From Stenotrophomonas sp. ISL-67 (lineage in GTDB: Bacteria; Pseudomonadota; Gammaproteobacteria; Xanthomonadales; Xanthomonadaceae), in contig NZ_JAGGRL010000010.1 of the NCBI RefSeq assembly GCF_018612915.1, positions 98,553-162,552 of the forward strand: a DNA stretch of 64,000 nt, in the 5' to 3' direction. The notes beneath the pieces are model-generated. The model was not told the origin of the DNA, made no database searches, and saw nothing but the letters and a program-made list of their open reading frames with translations. The position numbers were made by a program, and so were the translations under genes. How positions within the stretch are numbered: the first letter of the stretch is position 1; every line of letters starts with the position of its first letter. Shown here in pieces: positions 27,944 through 38,182 of this stretch.

Positions 27944-29677
27944 TTGACCTCTGCTGACTCCCTCCAGATTCAACGCCGTCCTGCGGCTGCCCTCGGCGAT
28001 TGGCCCGCCGACATGCTGCCGCTGCTTCAGCGTCTGTACGCCGCGCGCGGCGTCACCGATGCGGCGCAGGCGCAGCCGAAGCTGGCGCAGCTGCATCCCC
28101 CGGAGCTGATGGGCAGCATGCAGGCGGCCGTGGACCTGCTGGCGGCCGCCATTGCCGCCGATGAGCGCATCCTGGTGGTGGGCGATTTCGACTGCGATGG
28201 CGCTACCGCCTGTGCGGTCGGCGTGCGCGGCCTGCGCCTGCTCGGCGCGCGCGACGTGGTGCATGCCGTGCCGAACCGCATGCTGCACGGCTACGGCCTG
28301 TCGCCGTCGCTGGTGGCCGAACTGGCACCGCTGCAGCCGGGGCTGCTGGTCACGGTCGACCACGGCATTGCCTGCCATGCCGGCGTGACCGCGGCCAAGG
28401 CGCTGGGCTGGAAGGTGCTGGTCACCGATCACCACCTGCCGGGCGAACGGCTGCCCCCAGCCGATGCCATCGTGGACCCCAACATCAACGGCGATGCGTT
28501 CCCGAGCAAGGCGCTGGCCGGGGTCGGGGTGATCTTCTATGTATTGATGGCGCTGCGGCGGCACCTGCGCGGGCAGGGCGCCTTTGTCGCAGGTGCGGAG
28601 CCAGACCTGCTGACATTGCTGGACCTGGTCGCGGTCGGCACCGTGGCCGATCTTGTCGCACTGGATGCCAACAACCGGGCACTGGTCTCTGCCGGCCTGC
28701 GGAGGCTGCGTGCGGGGCAGGGCTGCGTTGGTCTGCAGGCCCTGATCGAAGCCAGTGGTCGCGACCCGGCGCGCCTGAGCGCAACCGATATCGGCTTCGC
28801 CCTCGGCCCCCGCCTGAACGCAGCCGGCCGGCTGGAAGACATGGCGCTGGGCATCCAACTGCTGCTCACCGAAGACCGAAGCCAGGCGCGCGAGATCGCG
28901 CAGGCGCTGGAGCAGATCAACGCCGAACGGCGTGCCGTGCAGCAGCTGATGACCGATGACGCCGAACGGGCGGTATCCCGCGCGGTGTTGACGGCCGAAG
29001 GCGAGCGCCCGATCGCGGCCTGCCTGTTCGACGCGGAATGGCATCCGGGCGTGGTAGGCCTGGTCGCTTCAAAGATGAAGGATCGGCTGCACCGGCCGGT
29101 CATTGCGTTTGCGCCTTCCGCGCCCGGCAGCGATTCACTGCGCGGCTCGGCGCGCTCCATCGCCGGCTTCCACATCCGTGATGCGTTGGCGCTGGTCAAT
29201 GCGGCCCACCCGGGCCTGATCGACAAGTTCGGTGGCCACGCGATGGCGGCCGGCCTGAGCCTGCCGTATGCGCGGTTTCAGGAATTCCAGCGGGCGTTCG
29301 TGTCCGTGGTTGAAGCGAGCATGGATCCGGCCGCGCTGCAGCAACTGCTGATGAGTGATGGCGAGCTCGCCCCGGCCGAGCTGGACTTCCCGCATGCCGA
29401 AGCGCTGCGCCTGGCCGGCCCGTGGGGGCAGGGCTTCCCGGAGCCGCTGTTCGATGGCCAGTTCCAGGTGGCGCGCTGGCAGGTGCTGAAAGAGAAACAC
29501 CTCAAGCTGAGCCTGCGCGTGCCCGGCCGGGCCGAGCCGATCAACGCCATCCACTTCAGCGGCTGGCGTGGCAACGCCCCGGCCAACACCGTGCATATCG
29601 CCTACCGGCTGGTCAGCGACGATTACCGGGGCGGCGGTGCGATCCAGCTGATCATCGAGCACTGCGCCGACGTGTAG
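27944..29677 (+). CDS. recJ: Single-strand-specific exonuclease RecJ
   Basis: A 577-aa 5'-3' single-strand DNA exonuclease in recombination and mismatch repair. DHH-superfamily motifs are VVGDFDCDGATACAV (motif I), TVDHGIACHAG (motif II) and VTDHHLPGERLPPADAIVDP (motif III); DHHA1 is seen in GGHAMAAGLSLP. The start appears to be TTG at 27944; the next in-frame ATG is 23 residues later and would lose conserved sequence. It ends in a TAG inside a GTAG. Confidence 0.93.
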   Translation: MTSADSLQIQRRPAAALGDWPADMLPLLQRLYAARGVTDAAQAQPKLAQLHPPELMGSMQAAVDLLAAAIAADERILVVGDFDCDGATACAVGVRGLRLLGARDVVHAVPNRMLHGYGLSPSLVAELAPLQPGLLVTVDHGIACHAGVTAAKALGWKVLVTDHHLPGERLPPADAIVDPNINGDAFPSKALAGVGVIFYVLMALRRHLRGQGAFVAGAEPDLLTLLDLVAVGTVADLVALDANNRALVSAGLRRLRAGQGCVGLQALIEASGRDPARLSATDIGFALGPRLNAAGRLEDMALGIQLLLTEDRSQAREIAQALEQINAERRAVQQLMTDDAERAVSRAVLTAEGERPIAACLFDAEWHPGVVGLVASKMKDRLHRPVIAFAPSAPGSDSLRGSARSIAGFHIRDALALVNAAHPGLIDKFGGHAMAAGLSLPYARFQEFQRAFVSVVEASMDPAALQQLLMSDGELAPAELDFPHAEALRLAGPWGQGFPEPLFDGQFQVARWQVLKEKHLKLSLRVPGRAEPINAIHFSGWRGNAPANTVHIAYRLVSDDYRGGGAIQLIIEHCADV

Positions 29678-30104
29678 AGGTCATGAACCCTGCTGCATGT
29701 CTTCGGTTGGGTCCAAACGCCGGGTCCATAACGAGCGCCACGTTTATGCGGCTTCGGATGCTTGTGCCGCGCTGCGCGCGGTAGCCACGCAGCGCGTGGC
29801 TCTACGAACCGTTACGTGCGCAGGACGATCCGGATGGATGCCGGAAGGAGGTAGGGGGGGGCGAATTCGAGGTGCGATGAAAGACCCTGGAGGCCGGCCA
29901 ACGGCCGGCGCTACCGGGGGCATAACCCGGCGGCGACACGCCGCCGGACGTGGACGACATACCGCGATGCACAGCGCGAGCGGGTAGCGCCGGCCGTTGG
30001 CCGGCCCGCAGCAGGCCATGCCGCAGTGGGGGCCGTCGGGCCGCCGGCCCCCAAACATGAACAGGCGTCCCTGCGTTACAATTCCGGTCTTGTCCCAAGC
30101 CTTC
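29678..30104. other. 427-bp intergenic region with several SMAG palindromes
   Basis: No credible gene. It holds at least three GTAG palindromes: 29781-29805 (GTAGCCACGCAGCGCGTGGC plus TCTAC), about 29891-29918 (GGCCGGCCAACGGCCGGCGC plus TACC) and about 29984-30007 (GTAGCGCCGGCCGTTGGCCG). The last two face each other. A TACAAT at 30077-30082 may be the prfB -10. Confidence 0.75.
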
Positions 30105-31242
30105 ATGACCGCCGATATGATCGAGCTCAATCCCGTGCGCCAGCGAATCACCGATCTCACCGATCGCGTGCTCTCGCTCAGGGGGTATCTTTGACTACGA
30201 CGCCAAGAAAGAGCGTCTGGAAGAAGTAACCCGGGAACTGGAAAACCCCGATATCTGGAACAACGCCGAGTACGCCCAGGCCCTGGGCCGCGAGCGTTCC
30301 AGCCTGGAAAAGACGGTGGGCGGCATCGCCACCATCCTCGATGGGCTGGCCGAATCCGGCGAGCTGCTGGAACTGGCTGAAAGCGAACAGGACGAAGATA
30401 CCGCCCTGGCCGTGGTCGCCGACCTGGACAAGTACCAGAAGCACGTCGAGCAGTTGGAATTCCAGCGCATGTTCTCGGGCAAGATGGACAACGCCCCGGC
30501 GTTCGTCGACATCCAGGCCGGCGCCGGTGGTACCGAAGCACAGGACTGGGCCGAAATCCTGCTGCGCATGTACCTGCGCTGGTGCGAATCGCGCGGCTGG
30601 AAGACCGAGCTGATGGAAGTGTCCGGTGGCGACGTTGCCGGCATCAAGTCGGCCACGCTGCGCGTGGAAGGCGATTACGCCTATGGCTGGCTGAAGACCG
30701 AAACCGGCGTGCACCGCCTGGTGCGCAAATCGCCGTTCGATTCGGACAACCGCCGCCATACCAGCTTCACCTCGGTGTTCGTGTCGCCGGAAGTCGATAA
30801 CAACATTGAAATCGACATCAACCCGGCCGACCTGCGTACCGACGTGTACCGTTCGTCCGGCGCCGGTGGCCAGCACGTCAACAAGACCGAATCGGCGGTG
30901 CGCATCACGCACATCCCGACCAATACGGTCGTGGCCTGCCAGACCGGCCGCAGCCAGCACCAGAACCGCGACAACGCGATGAAGATGCTGGCCGCCAAGC
31001 TGTATGAGCTGGAAATCCAGAAGCGCAACGCCGAACGCGATGCTGTGGAAGCCACCAAGTCCGACATCGGCTGGGGCAGCCAGATCCGCAACTACGTGCT
31101 CGACCAGAGCCGTATCAAGGACCTGCGCACCGGTATCGAACGCTCTGACACGCAGAAGGTGCTCGACGGCGACCTCGACGAGTTCGTCGAGGCCAGCCTG
31201 AAGTCGGGCCTGGAAGTCGGTTCCAAACGTCTCGACGCCTGA
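30105..31242 (+). CDS. prfB: Peptide chain release factor 2 (programmed +1 frameshift)
   Basis: RF2, recognising UGA and UAA; about 378 aa as one chain made from two frames: 30105-30191 then 30193-31242. The first 29 codons end in RGYL followed by an in-frame TGA; the second frame begins [21 protein letters not shown]2 hallmarks are the stop-recognition KSPFDS and the hydrolysis motif [10 protein letters not shown]. The start could also be the ATG at 30117 (MIELNPV), which matches E. coli RF2 better. It is followed 96 bp later by lysS. Confidence 0.95.
30180..30195 (+). promoter_or_regulatory. prfB autoregulatory frameshift site
   Basis: AGGGGGTATCTTTGAC is the canonical arrangement: a Shine-Dalgarno-like AGGGGG, then CTT TGA C. 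The ribosome pauses at UGA (30192-30194) when RF2 is scarce and slips by +1 on CUU, continuing at GAC. This is a regulated frameshift, not a sequencing error. Confidence 0.96.
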
Positions 31243-31338
31243 CGGCCGGGCCGCCGCGCGCGGTCCGATCCGCTCCACCCCCGGCACGCCCCGGGTTTCG
31301 TATTCCCCGTCCATATTCCCCAGACATAGACCCACGCC

Positions 31339-32856
31339 ATGAACGATCAGATCCCCGCGCCGCAGCCCCCCGTCGACGAGAACAGCCTCATCGCCGAGCG
31401 CCGCGCGAAACTGACCGCGCTGCGTGGGCAGGGCATCGCCTACCCGAACGATTTCCGTCGTGAGGATTTTGCCGGCACCCTGCAGGGCGAATTCGCCGAC
31501 GCCGAACAGTGGACCGCCGAGGCGCTGGAAGCCACCGACCGCCAGGTCAGGATGGCTGGCCGGCTGATGGCCAAGCGGGTGATGGGCAAGGCCAGCTTCG
31601 CCCAGATCCAGGACGAATCCGGCCGTATCCAGCTGTTCCTGCAGGGCAGCACGCTGGGCGATGCCTACACCGCCTTCAAAGGCTGGGACGTGGGCGACAT
31701 CATCGCCGTCGAAGGCGGGCTGACCCGGACCAGGACCGGCGAGCTGTCGGTCAAGGCCAGCAGCATCCGCCTGCTGACCAAGTCGCTGCGCCCGCTGCCG
31801 GACAAGTGGCACGGCCTGGCGGACGTGGAGCAGCGTTACCGCCAGCGCTATGTTGACCTGATCGTGACCCCGGAGTCGCGCGAGGTGTTCATCAAGCGCT
31901 CGCGGATCATCCGTGCCATGCGCGCCTGGCTGGACAACCGCGACTTCCTGGAAGTCGAAACGCCGATGATGCATTACATCCCCGGCGGCGCCACGGCCAA
32001 GCCGTTCACCACCCACCATAACGCGCTGGACCTGGACCTGTACCTGCGGGTGGCCCCGGAGCTGTACCTCAAGCGCCTGGTCGTGGGTGGCCTGGAGCGC
32101 GTGTACGAGATCAACCGCAACTTCCGCAATGAAGGCGTCAGCACCCGGCACAACCCGGAATTCACCATGATGGAGCTGTACGAGGCCTACGCCACGTACA
32201 ACGAAGTGATGGACCTGACCGAAGGCGTGATCCGTGACGTGGCCAGCAAGGTGCTGGGCACCACCACCCTGGAGTGGGACGGCGCCACCATCGACCTGGC
32301 CCCGGCGTTCCGCCGCTGGCGCATGGACGAGGCGGTGCGTCACCACAACCCGGACATCAGCCTGGCCGACTGCACCGACCGCGAGGCGCTGCTGCGCCAT
32401 TGCGAGCGCCTGAAGATCCGGGTCAAGCCGTCCTACGGCTGGGGCAAGCTGCTGCTGGAGATCTTCGAAGCCACCGTCGAGCACACCCTGGTGCAGCCGA
32501 CCTTCATCACCGACCACCCGGTCGAGGTCTCGCCGCTGGCCCGGGCCAATGACGACCAGCCGGGCTACACCGACCGCTTCGAGCTGTTCATCAACGGCAA
32601 GGAGCTGGCCAACGGCTTCTCCGAGCTGAACGACCCCGAAGACCAGGCGGCACGCTTCCAGGCCCAGGTCACGGCCAAGGAAGGTGGGGACGACGAGGCC
32701 ATGCACTACGATGCCGACTATATCCGTGCGCTGGAGTACGGTATGGCGCCGACCGGCGGCCTGGGCATCGGCATCGACCGTCTGGTGATGCTGCTCACCG
32801 GCAGCAGCTCGATCCGTGATGTGCTGCTGTTCCCCTACATGCGTCCCGAAAACTGA
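31339..32856 (+). CDS. lysS: Lysyl-tRNA synthetase, class II
   Basis: A 505-aa enzyme charging tRNA-Lys. After an OB-fold anticodon-binding domain (about residues 70-180), class II motif 2 is [20 protein letters not shown] and motif 3 is [20 protein letters not shown]. The PxRPFP-like C-terminus ([10 protein letters not shown]) is present. Its place between prfB and rpfG is as in other Xanthomonadaceae. Confidence 0.97.
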   Translation: MNDQIPAPQPPVDENSLIAERRAKLTALRGQGIAYPNDFRREDFAGTLQGEFADAEQWTAEALEATDRQVRMAGRLMAKRVMGKASFAQIQDESGRIQLFLQGSTLGDAYTAFKGWDVGDIIAVEGGLTRTRTGELSVKASSIRLLTKSLRPLPDKWHGLADVEQRYRQRYVDLIVTPESREVFIKRSRIIRAMRAWLDNRDFLEVETPMMHYIPGGATAKPFTTHHNALDLDLYLRVAPELYLKRLVVGGLERVYEINRNFRNEGVSTRHNPEFTMMELYEAYATYNEVMDLTEGVIRDVASKVLGTTTLEWDGATIDLAPAFRRWRMDEAVRHHNPDISLADCTDREALLRHCERLKIRVKPSYGWGKLLLEIFEATVEHTLVQPTFITDHPVEVSPLARANDDQPGYTDRFELFINGKELANGFSELNDPEDQAARFQAQVTAKEGGDDEAMHYDADYIRALEYGMAPTGGLGIGIDRLVMLLTGSSSIRDVLLFPYMRPEN

Positions 32857-33055
32857 GACGCAGGTCCGGATGCCCCCCGAGGCCGTTGCGGCGGGCTTCC
32901 GCTGCGGTGGCCGGACGCGTATGGTTTGCCCGTGGCCCTGGGTGGCGCAATGCGCGCTGGCCACGGAGCATGAGGATGGGACGGAGCATGCGTGACAGGC
33001 GCATCACACTGTGACCACGATCATGAACTGGGGAATCGTGACCGGAGGTGGTCCC

Positions 33056-34195
33056 ATGCAAGGTGCCGGTATGCAGAGCAGCGGAGTATCCTTACTGGAG
33101 CATGTTCCAGTGTGGTCCAGGAAGTCGACGGAAGCAGCCTTGAATATTGTCATCGTTGACGATCAGACGTCCGCGCGCACGATGCTGCGGCATGTCATCG
33201 AGGACATCGCGCCCGAACTGAGCGTGCATGATTTCGGCGACCCACTCACCGCCCTGGCCTGGTGCGAATCGCACGGGGTGGACCTGCTTCTGCTGGATTA
33301 CCGCATGCCGGAAATGGACGGGTTGGAGTTCGCCCGCCGCTTCCGCCGCCTGCCCAAGCACCGCGACATTCCGGTGATCCTGATCACGGTGGTGGGCGAC
33401 GAGCCGATCCGCCAGGCCGCGCTGGAAGCCGGGGTGATCGACTTCCTGGTCAAGCCGATCCGCCCGCGTGAACTGCGCGCCCGCTGCTACAACCTGCTGC
33501 AGCTGCGCCAACAGTCCGAAAATGTGAAGCAACGCGCGTTGTCGCTGGAACAGCGGCTGCTGGCCAGCATGCACGAGGTCGAAGAGCGCGAGCGCGAGAC
33601 GCTGTCGCGGCTGGCACGCGCGATCGAGTTCCGTGATGCCGGCACCAGTGCCTACCTCGAGCGCATGGCGCACGTGGCCGGGCTGATCGCCGAGCAGCTC
33701 GGGCTGCCCGAAGAAGAAGTGAAACTGATCGAGATGGCCGCGCCCCTGCACGACATGGGCAAGATCGCCATTCCCGATTCCGTGCTGCTCAAGCAGGGCA
33801 AACTCAACGACGAGGAGCTGGCGATCATGCGCCGGCACCCGCGTATTGGTTACGAACTGCTCAGTGGCAGCCAGAACCGTTTCATCCAGGTGGGCGCATT
33901 GATCGCGCTGCGCCACCACGAACGTTATGACGGCAGTGGGTACCCCGACGGTCTGGTCGGTGAAGCCATCCCGCTGGAAGCGCGGATCGTGGCCGTCGCC
34001 GATGTCTTCGATGCCCTGATCTCGCCGCGCCCATACAAGGAAGCATGGACGATGGAAGCCACCTTGGCCTACCTGTACGCACAACGCGGACGCCTGTTCG
34101 ACCCGCGCTGCGTGGACGCGCTGCTGCGCGGCCGCGTACAGCTCGACGATATCTGCGCGCAGCATTCCACTGCGTCCTCCCGCCCTGGGATGTGA
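33056..34195 (+). CDS. rpfG: DSF-system response regulator RpfG (HD-GYP phosphodiesterase)
   Basis: A 379-aa regulator. The receiver domain contains IVDDQTSARTML and the phospho-acceptor Asp in LLLLDYRMPEMDGLEF; the HD-GYP domain has LHDMGKIAIPD and HHERYDGSGYPDGL. Phosphorylation through RpfC activates breakdown of cyclic di-GMP, linking DSF to virulence and biofilm genes. The ATG at 33056 is chosen: it has GGAGG 7 nt before it, and its length fits known RpfG. rpfC starts one base after the stop. No rpfH lies between, unlike X. campestris. Confidence 0.96.
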   Translation: MQGAGMQSSGVSLLEHVPVWSRKSTEAALNIVIVDDQTSARTMLRHVIEDIAPELSVHDFGDPLTALAWCESHGVDLLLLDYRMPEMDGLEFARRFRRLPKHRDIPVILITVVGDEPIRQAALEAGVIDFLVKPIRPRELRARCYNLLQLRQQSENVKQRALSLEQRLLASMHEVEERERETLSRLARAIEFRDAGTSAYLERMAHVAGLIAEQLGLPEEEVKLIEMAAPLHDMGKIAIPDSVLLKQGKLNDEELAIMRRHPRIGYELLSGSQNRFIQVGALIALRHHERYDGSGYPDGLVGEAIPLEARIVAVADVFDALISPRPYKEAWTMEATLAYLYAQRGRLFDPRCVDALLRGRVQLDDICAQHSTASSRPGM

Positions 34196-34196
34196 C

Positions 34197-36410
34197 ATGG
34201 CCGGTCTGTTCCAGGTGGTGAAACAGCGGCTCGGCGCGCTCCCCGGCCTTGCGCTGCTCAAGCACCGGCTGGGCAACCGCCCCGACAGCGAGCATGGCCA
34301 GGCGATCGTCCGCATCGTCCTGATCGTGTTGATCCTGGGCTACGTGATGATGCCGGGCGTGCGCAACGACCTGCCGCATCATCAGTACCAGGTGGTGCTG
34401 GGCATCGTGCTGACCGGTCTTACCCTGTCGGTGCTGCTGTTTGCGTGGCTGCTGGCGCGCCCGGGCCGTTCGGACCCGCGCCGGGTGGCCGGCATGCTGG
34501 CCGATTACGGGCTGATCGCTGCCGGCATGGTGCAGATGGGTGAGCCGCTTGCCTGGGTCTACATCGTGGTGATGTGGGTGACGGTCGGCAACGGCATGCG
34601 CTACGGCAACAAATACCTGTACACCGCCGTGGGCATGGCGCTGGTCAGCTTCGGGGTGACGGTGCTGGCCACCGGTTACTGGCAGGCCAATGCGCGGCTG
34701 GGCTTCGGCCTGTGGCTGGGCCTGGCGGCGGTGCCGCTGTACTTCGCCACGCTGCTGCGGCAGTTGACCCGCGCCATGGACGAGGCACGCCGCGCCAGCG
34801 AGGCCAAGAGCCGCTTCCTGGCCAACATGAGCCATGAATTCCGCACCCCGTTGAACGGGCTCTCGGGCATGACCGAAGTGCTGGCCACCACCACGCTGGA
34901 CGAAGAGCAGCGCGAGTGCGTCAACACCATCCAGGCTTCTTCACGCAGCCTGCTCGCGCTGGTGGAGGAGGTGCTGGACATCTCGGCCATCGAAGCGGGC
35001 AAGCTGCGGGTGGTGGCCGAAGACTTCGCACTGGATGACGTGATCCAGTCGATCGGCCTGATCCTGATGCCGCAGGCGAAGCTCAAGCGGCTGGACTACC
35101 AGGTCAAGGTCGCTGCAGGGGTTCCCAGACTGCTGCGGGGTGACCTCGGCCACCTGCGCCAGATCCTGCTGAACCTGGCCGGCAATGCGGTCAAGTTCAC
35201 CGAGCACGGCAAGGTGGAGATACGCGTTTCGCAGCTGCGCGAGGAGGGCCAGGGCCAGGTCCGGCTGCGCTTCGACATCCTCGACAGCGGTATCGGCGTC
35301 GTTGCCGACATGCAGCCGCGCCTGTTCCAGGCCTTCGAGCAGGCCGACGTCAGCCTGGGCCGCCGCCACGAAGGCAGTGGTCTGGGTACCTCGATTTCGC
35401 GCGGGCTGGTGGAAGCCATGGGCGGCCAGATCGGCTATGCCGAGAACCCGCCGCAGGGCAGCTGCTTCTGGTTCGAGCTGCCGTTCGCGCTGCCGCCCGT
35501 AGTCGCCGGGGAGTTCACCCCGGCCGTGCTGGGCGAGCGCGCGCCGGGTGTCGCGGACAACGTGATCGCCTTTGCCGACCCGTTCCTGCGCCATCGCGCG
35601 CGGGTGCGCAGCATGAAGGTGCTGGTCGCCGACGACCACCAGGCCAACCGGCTGGTGCTGCAGCGGCTGCTGCAGAAGGCCGGGCACAAGGTGGTGTGCG
35701 TCAATGGCGGCGAAGCCGTGCTCGATGCGATGGCCGAGAGCGACTACGACGTGGCCATCGTCGACCTGCACATGCCGGGCATGAGCGGGCTGGACATGCT
35801 AAGGGAGCTGCGCGTGCTGCAGGCCGGTGGCGCCCCACGCACGCCGGTGCTGGTGCTCAGCGCCGATGTCACCCCCGAATCGATCCAGCAGTGTACCCAG
35901 GCCGGTGCGCACACGTTCTTCGGCAAGCCGGTGGTGCCGGTGAAGCTGCTCGACACGCTGGCCGAGATCGCCGCCAACGATGGCCTGAAGCTGCGTACTG
36001 CCGTGGTCCAGCCGCCACCGGTTGCGGTGGGCGTGCTCGACACCGGCGTGCTCGATGAGCTGGCCGCGCTGGGGATGGGGGAGGGTTTCGAACAGGAGTT
36101 CATCCGCCAGTGCCTGGCCGACGCCACGCAGTGCGTGGGCGTGGCAATGGAAGCCGGCGAACGCAGCGACTGGGTGCACCTGCGCGAGCAGGCGCACGCC
36201 ATCAAGGGCGTGGCCAGCAACCTGGGGCTGGTGCGGGTGGCTTACCGGGCCGGTGAGGTGATGCACATGGCCGACTGGCAGCTCAAGAGCGAATGGCGCG
36301 AGCGGATGAAGCTGATCCGCACGGCGGTGAAGGAAGGCAGGCAGGCGCTGGAAGAACGCAGGCATCCCGGCGCCTCATCCAGCGACGACGGCGGCATCGA
36401 CATGCGTTGA
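34197..36410 (+). CDS. rpfC: DSF sensor hybrid histidine kinase RpfC
   Basis: A 737-aa inner-membrane kinase. Five hydrophobic segments are visible (about residues 37-54, 66-87, 103-127, 141-162, 168-188), the short sensor type. Then come the HisKA phospho-acceptor H213 (NMSHEFRTPLNG), ATPase boxes (NLAGNAVKFTE, DSGIGV, GSGLGTSISRG), a receiver with DLHMPGMSG and a C-terminal Hpt with AHAIKGVASNLG. RpfC passes phosphate to RpfG and in Xanthomonas binds RpfF to limit DSF synthesis. Convergent with rpfF. Confidence 0.96.
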   Translation: MAGLFQVVKQRLGALPGLALLKHRLGNRPDSEHGQAIVRIVLIVLILGYVMMPGVRNDLPHHQYQVVLGIVLTGLTLSVLLFAWLLARPGRSDPRRVAGMLADYGLIAAGMVQMGEPLAWVYIVVMWVTVGNGMRYGNKYLYTAVGMALVSFGVTVLATGYWQANARLGFGLWLGLAAVPLYFATLLRQLTRAMDEARRASEAKSRFLANMSHEFRTPLNGLSGMTEVLATTTLDEEQRECVNTIQASSRSLLALVEEVLDISAIEAGKLRVVAEDFALDDVIQSIGLILMPQAKLKRLDYQVKVAAGVPRLLRGDLGHLRQILLNLAGNAVKFTEHGKVEIRVSQLREEGQGQVRLRFDILDSGIGVVADMQPRLFQAFEQADVSLGRRHEGSGLGTSISRGLVEAMGGQIGYAENPPQGSCFWFELPFALPPVVAGEFTPAVLGERAPGVADNVIAFADPFLRHRARVRSMKVLVADDHQANRLVLQRLLQKAGHKVVCVNGGEAVLDAMAESDYDVAIVDLHMPGMSGLDMLRELRVLQAGGAPRTPVLVLSADVTPESIQQCTQAGAHTFFGKPVVPVKLLDTLAEIAANDGLKLRTAVVQPPPVAVGVLDTGVLDELAALGMGEGFEQEFIRQCLADATQCVGVAMEAGERSDWVHLREQAHAIKGVASNLGLVRVAYRAGEVMHMADWQLKSEWRERMKLIRTAVKEGRQALEERRHPGASSSDDGGIDMR

Positions 36411-36446
36411 TGCCGCCCCGTTTCCCCCTGGCCGGCGCTGGCGCAG

Positions 36447-37316
36447 TTACGCCGCATCGAACTGCGCACGACGGGTCTGCGCCTTGATCAGCCGGTCCAT
36501 GGTGCGCAGCGACTTGTCCTCCAGGGCCAGCGCCGAATCCACCCAGATCCTGGTGATTTCCAGCAGCTCGTCGTAGCCCACCGCCTGGGCCAGGTTGCGC
36601 GCGGCGTTCATGGCCAGGTAGCTGCGCGGGGTGCGCTGCTGCTGGTGGATCAGCTCTTCGGTGGCCTTGACGCCGTGGCCCTTGGGCACCAGTACGTCGA
36701 CCACGCCCATGGCATACATCTCTTCGGAGGAGTAGACGCGGCCTTCGAGGATGATCTTCTCGGCCAGTTGTGGGGCCACGCGGCGGCACAGGAACGAGTA
36801 CGCCCCCATGCCCGGGAACAGCCCGAACAGCACCTCGGGCAGGCCCATGCCGCAGCCTTCCTCGGCAATGATGGTGTGGCAGGCCAGCGCCATTTCCAGG
36901 CCGCCACCGAGTGCGTCGCCCTGGATCAGCGCGATCGAACGCACATCCCCACCGAAGCCGGTGTGCAGGTGGTGCACGCCTTCCACGCAGCGCTGGGCAT
37001 AGGCGAGCAGGCGGTCGCGGTTGCCTTCGCGGATCAGCTGGGCGAACAGCGTCAGGTCGCCACCCAGGTTGTAGGCGGTGGCGTCGGAGGCCAGCACGAA
37101 GTGGCGCAGCCGGCCACTGTTGCGCTCGGCCGGCGACAGCGTGATCCTGCTCATCACGCTCCACATTTCATCCAGCATGTCCTTGCGGCAACAGGGGCGG
37201 ATGCCGGTGGCGGCATCGGCGTGCATGAAGAGCCAATGGGCGGCGTCGTCGGGAGTCGATTCGGTGCGGATGGTCGTGTAGCCGCGGGAATACGGAAGCT
37301 TTTCGATGGATTGCAT
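36447..37316 (-). CDS. rpfF: DSF synthase RpfF
   Basis: A 289-aa crotonase-fold enzyme that dehydrates 3-hydroxyacyl-ACP and releases cis-2-unsaturated fatty acids, the diffusible signal factor. The catalytic glutamates E141 (DALGGGLEMALAC) and E161 (GMGLPEVLFGLFPGMGAYS) are at the same numbers as in X. campestris. The ATG at 37316 gives exactly the 289-aa form; GAGG lies 9 nt before it. A longer open frame continues upstream but has no family match. It is not adjacent to rpfB: a Fic module intervenes. Confidence 0.96.
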   Translation of the reverse strand: MQSIEKLPYSRGYTTIRTESTPDDAAHWLFMHADAATGIRPCCRKDMLDEMWSVMSRITLSPAERNSGRLRHFVLASDATAYNLGGDLTLFAQLIREGNRDRLLAYAQRCVEGVHHLHTGFGGDVRSIALIQGDALGGGLEMALACHTIIAEEGCGMGLPEVLFGLFPGMGAYSFLCRRVAPQLAEKIILEGRVYSSEEMYAMGVVDVLVPKGHGVKATEELIHQQQRTPRSYLAMNAARNLAQAVGYDELLEITRIWVDSALALEDKSLRTMDRLIKAQTRRAQFDAA

Positions 37317-37596
37317 GGTGATTGCCTCGGCGGGTTGGCCTGCAGGGAGGACGGTGGGCGGCAGGCCGGACGGGTCCACACGCCGCGATCCTACACCGCC
37401 AACCCGGGCCGGAATGCAAACGTTGTAGACCTTGCCCATTGGGGCCCGAAACCCAAGCCAAAATCTCGTTCATCCTTACGCCGCAAGCGTATCCAGCGGT
37501 TCACACCGCGCTGCGCGGCCAAGGGTGATGGCGACGGATCAACCTAGGAATTCGACGAATCTGCCGGCCCGGCGGAATTGTCCCGGGCGCCCCACA

Positions 37597-38181
37597 TCAC
37601 CGCGCGATGATGCGCTCGAATATCGCTTGCATGGCCCGGTAGTCGAGTCGTACGCCACCAAGGTTTGCCTCGATCCATTCACCCGGGTCGATGTCCGACC
37701 AGTCCAGCGCATGACCCGCACTGAGCGCCAGCTGCTCGAACAGAATGCGTTGAACGCGCCCGTTTCCCTCGCGGAACGGGTGGATCATGTTGGGCTCGCA
37801 ATAATGCTCAGCCAGCTTTCCACACATGGCGTCAGGATCCAGGCCTTGCAGCCAGCGGTCTCGCGCCATGGCATCAAAGCAACGTCGTGCCTCGGCTTCG
37901 ATTCGGCCATGGGTACAGAAGCGCGTGCTTCCCTTGGAAATATCGACGTTTCGTAGTTCGCCGGCCCAGTCATAAAGGTCTGCGAACAGCGTCCGATGAA
38001 CGGCCTGGAGGGACTGCAGGCTGTACGGCGGCGGTAAATACTCGACGATTCGATGGGTGAGGGCAGTTATGTCGCGCTCTGCAGCTTCCACGTCGTCGAG
38101 CTGGGTAATGCCCAGCTTATTCTTCAGGGCGCCAGAGTTGCCAAGGCAGTACCGGACGCCTGCATCGTCGTACCGGTCCAT
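37597..38181 (-). CDS. fic: Fic-family toxin (predicted AMP-transferase)
   Basis: A 194-aa Fic protein. The catalytic loop HPFREGNGRVQR (H134-R145) is intact, and the flap region reads YDWAGELRNVDISKGSTRF. Such enzymes transfer AMP to target proteins such as DNA gyrase and topoisomerase IV. It lacks its own N-terminal inhibitory helix, as class I Fic proteins do, and starts 1 nt after the stop of the gene with a matching inhibitory motif. The base composition is less GC-rich than rpfF and rpfB, suggesting acquisition. It lies 280 bp upstream of rpfF on the same strand. Confidence 0.9.
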   Translation of the reverse strand: MDRYDDAGVRYCLGNSGALKNKLGITQLDDVEAAERDITALTHRIVEYLPPPYSLQSLQAVHRTLFADLYDWAGELRNVDISKGSTRFCTHGRIEAEARRCFDAMARDRWLQGLDPDAMCGKLAEHYCEPNMIHPFREGNGRVQRILFEQLALSAGHALDWSDIDPGEWIEANLGGVRLDYRAMQAIFERIIAR

Positions 38182-38182
38182 C

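Noticed and set aside
29678..30104. Small coding frames before prfB
   Set aside because: They run through palindromic repeats and have no ribosome-binding site or family match.
30105..30315. Broken prfB (frameshift mutation)
   Set aside because: The stop lies in the exact programmed-frameshift context, so the gene is intact.
36447..37439. Long 330-aa RpfF
   Set aside because: The upstream 41 residues have no similarity to RpfF and lack a start site; the 289-aa form has GAGG and the expected numbering of the catalytic glutamates.
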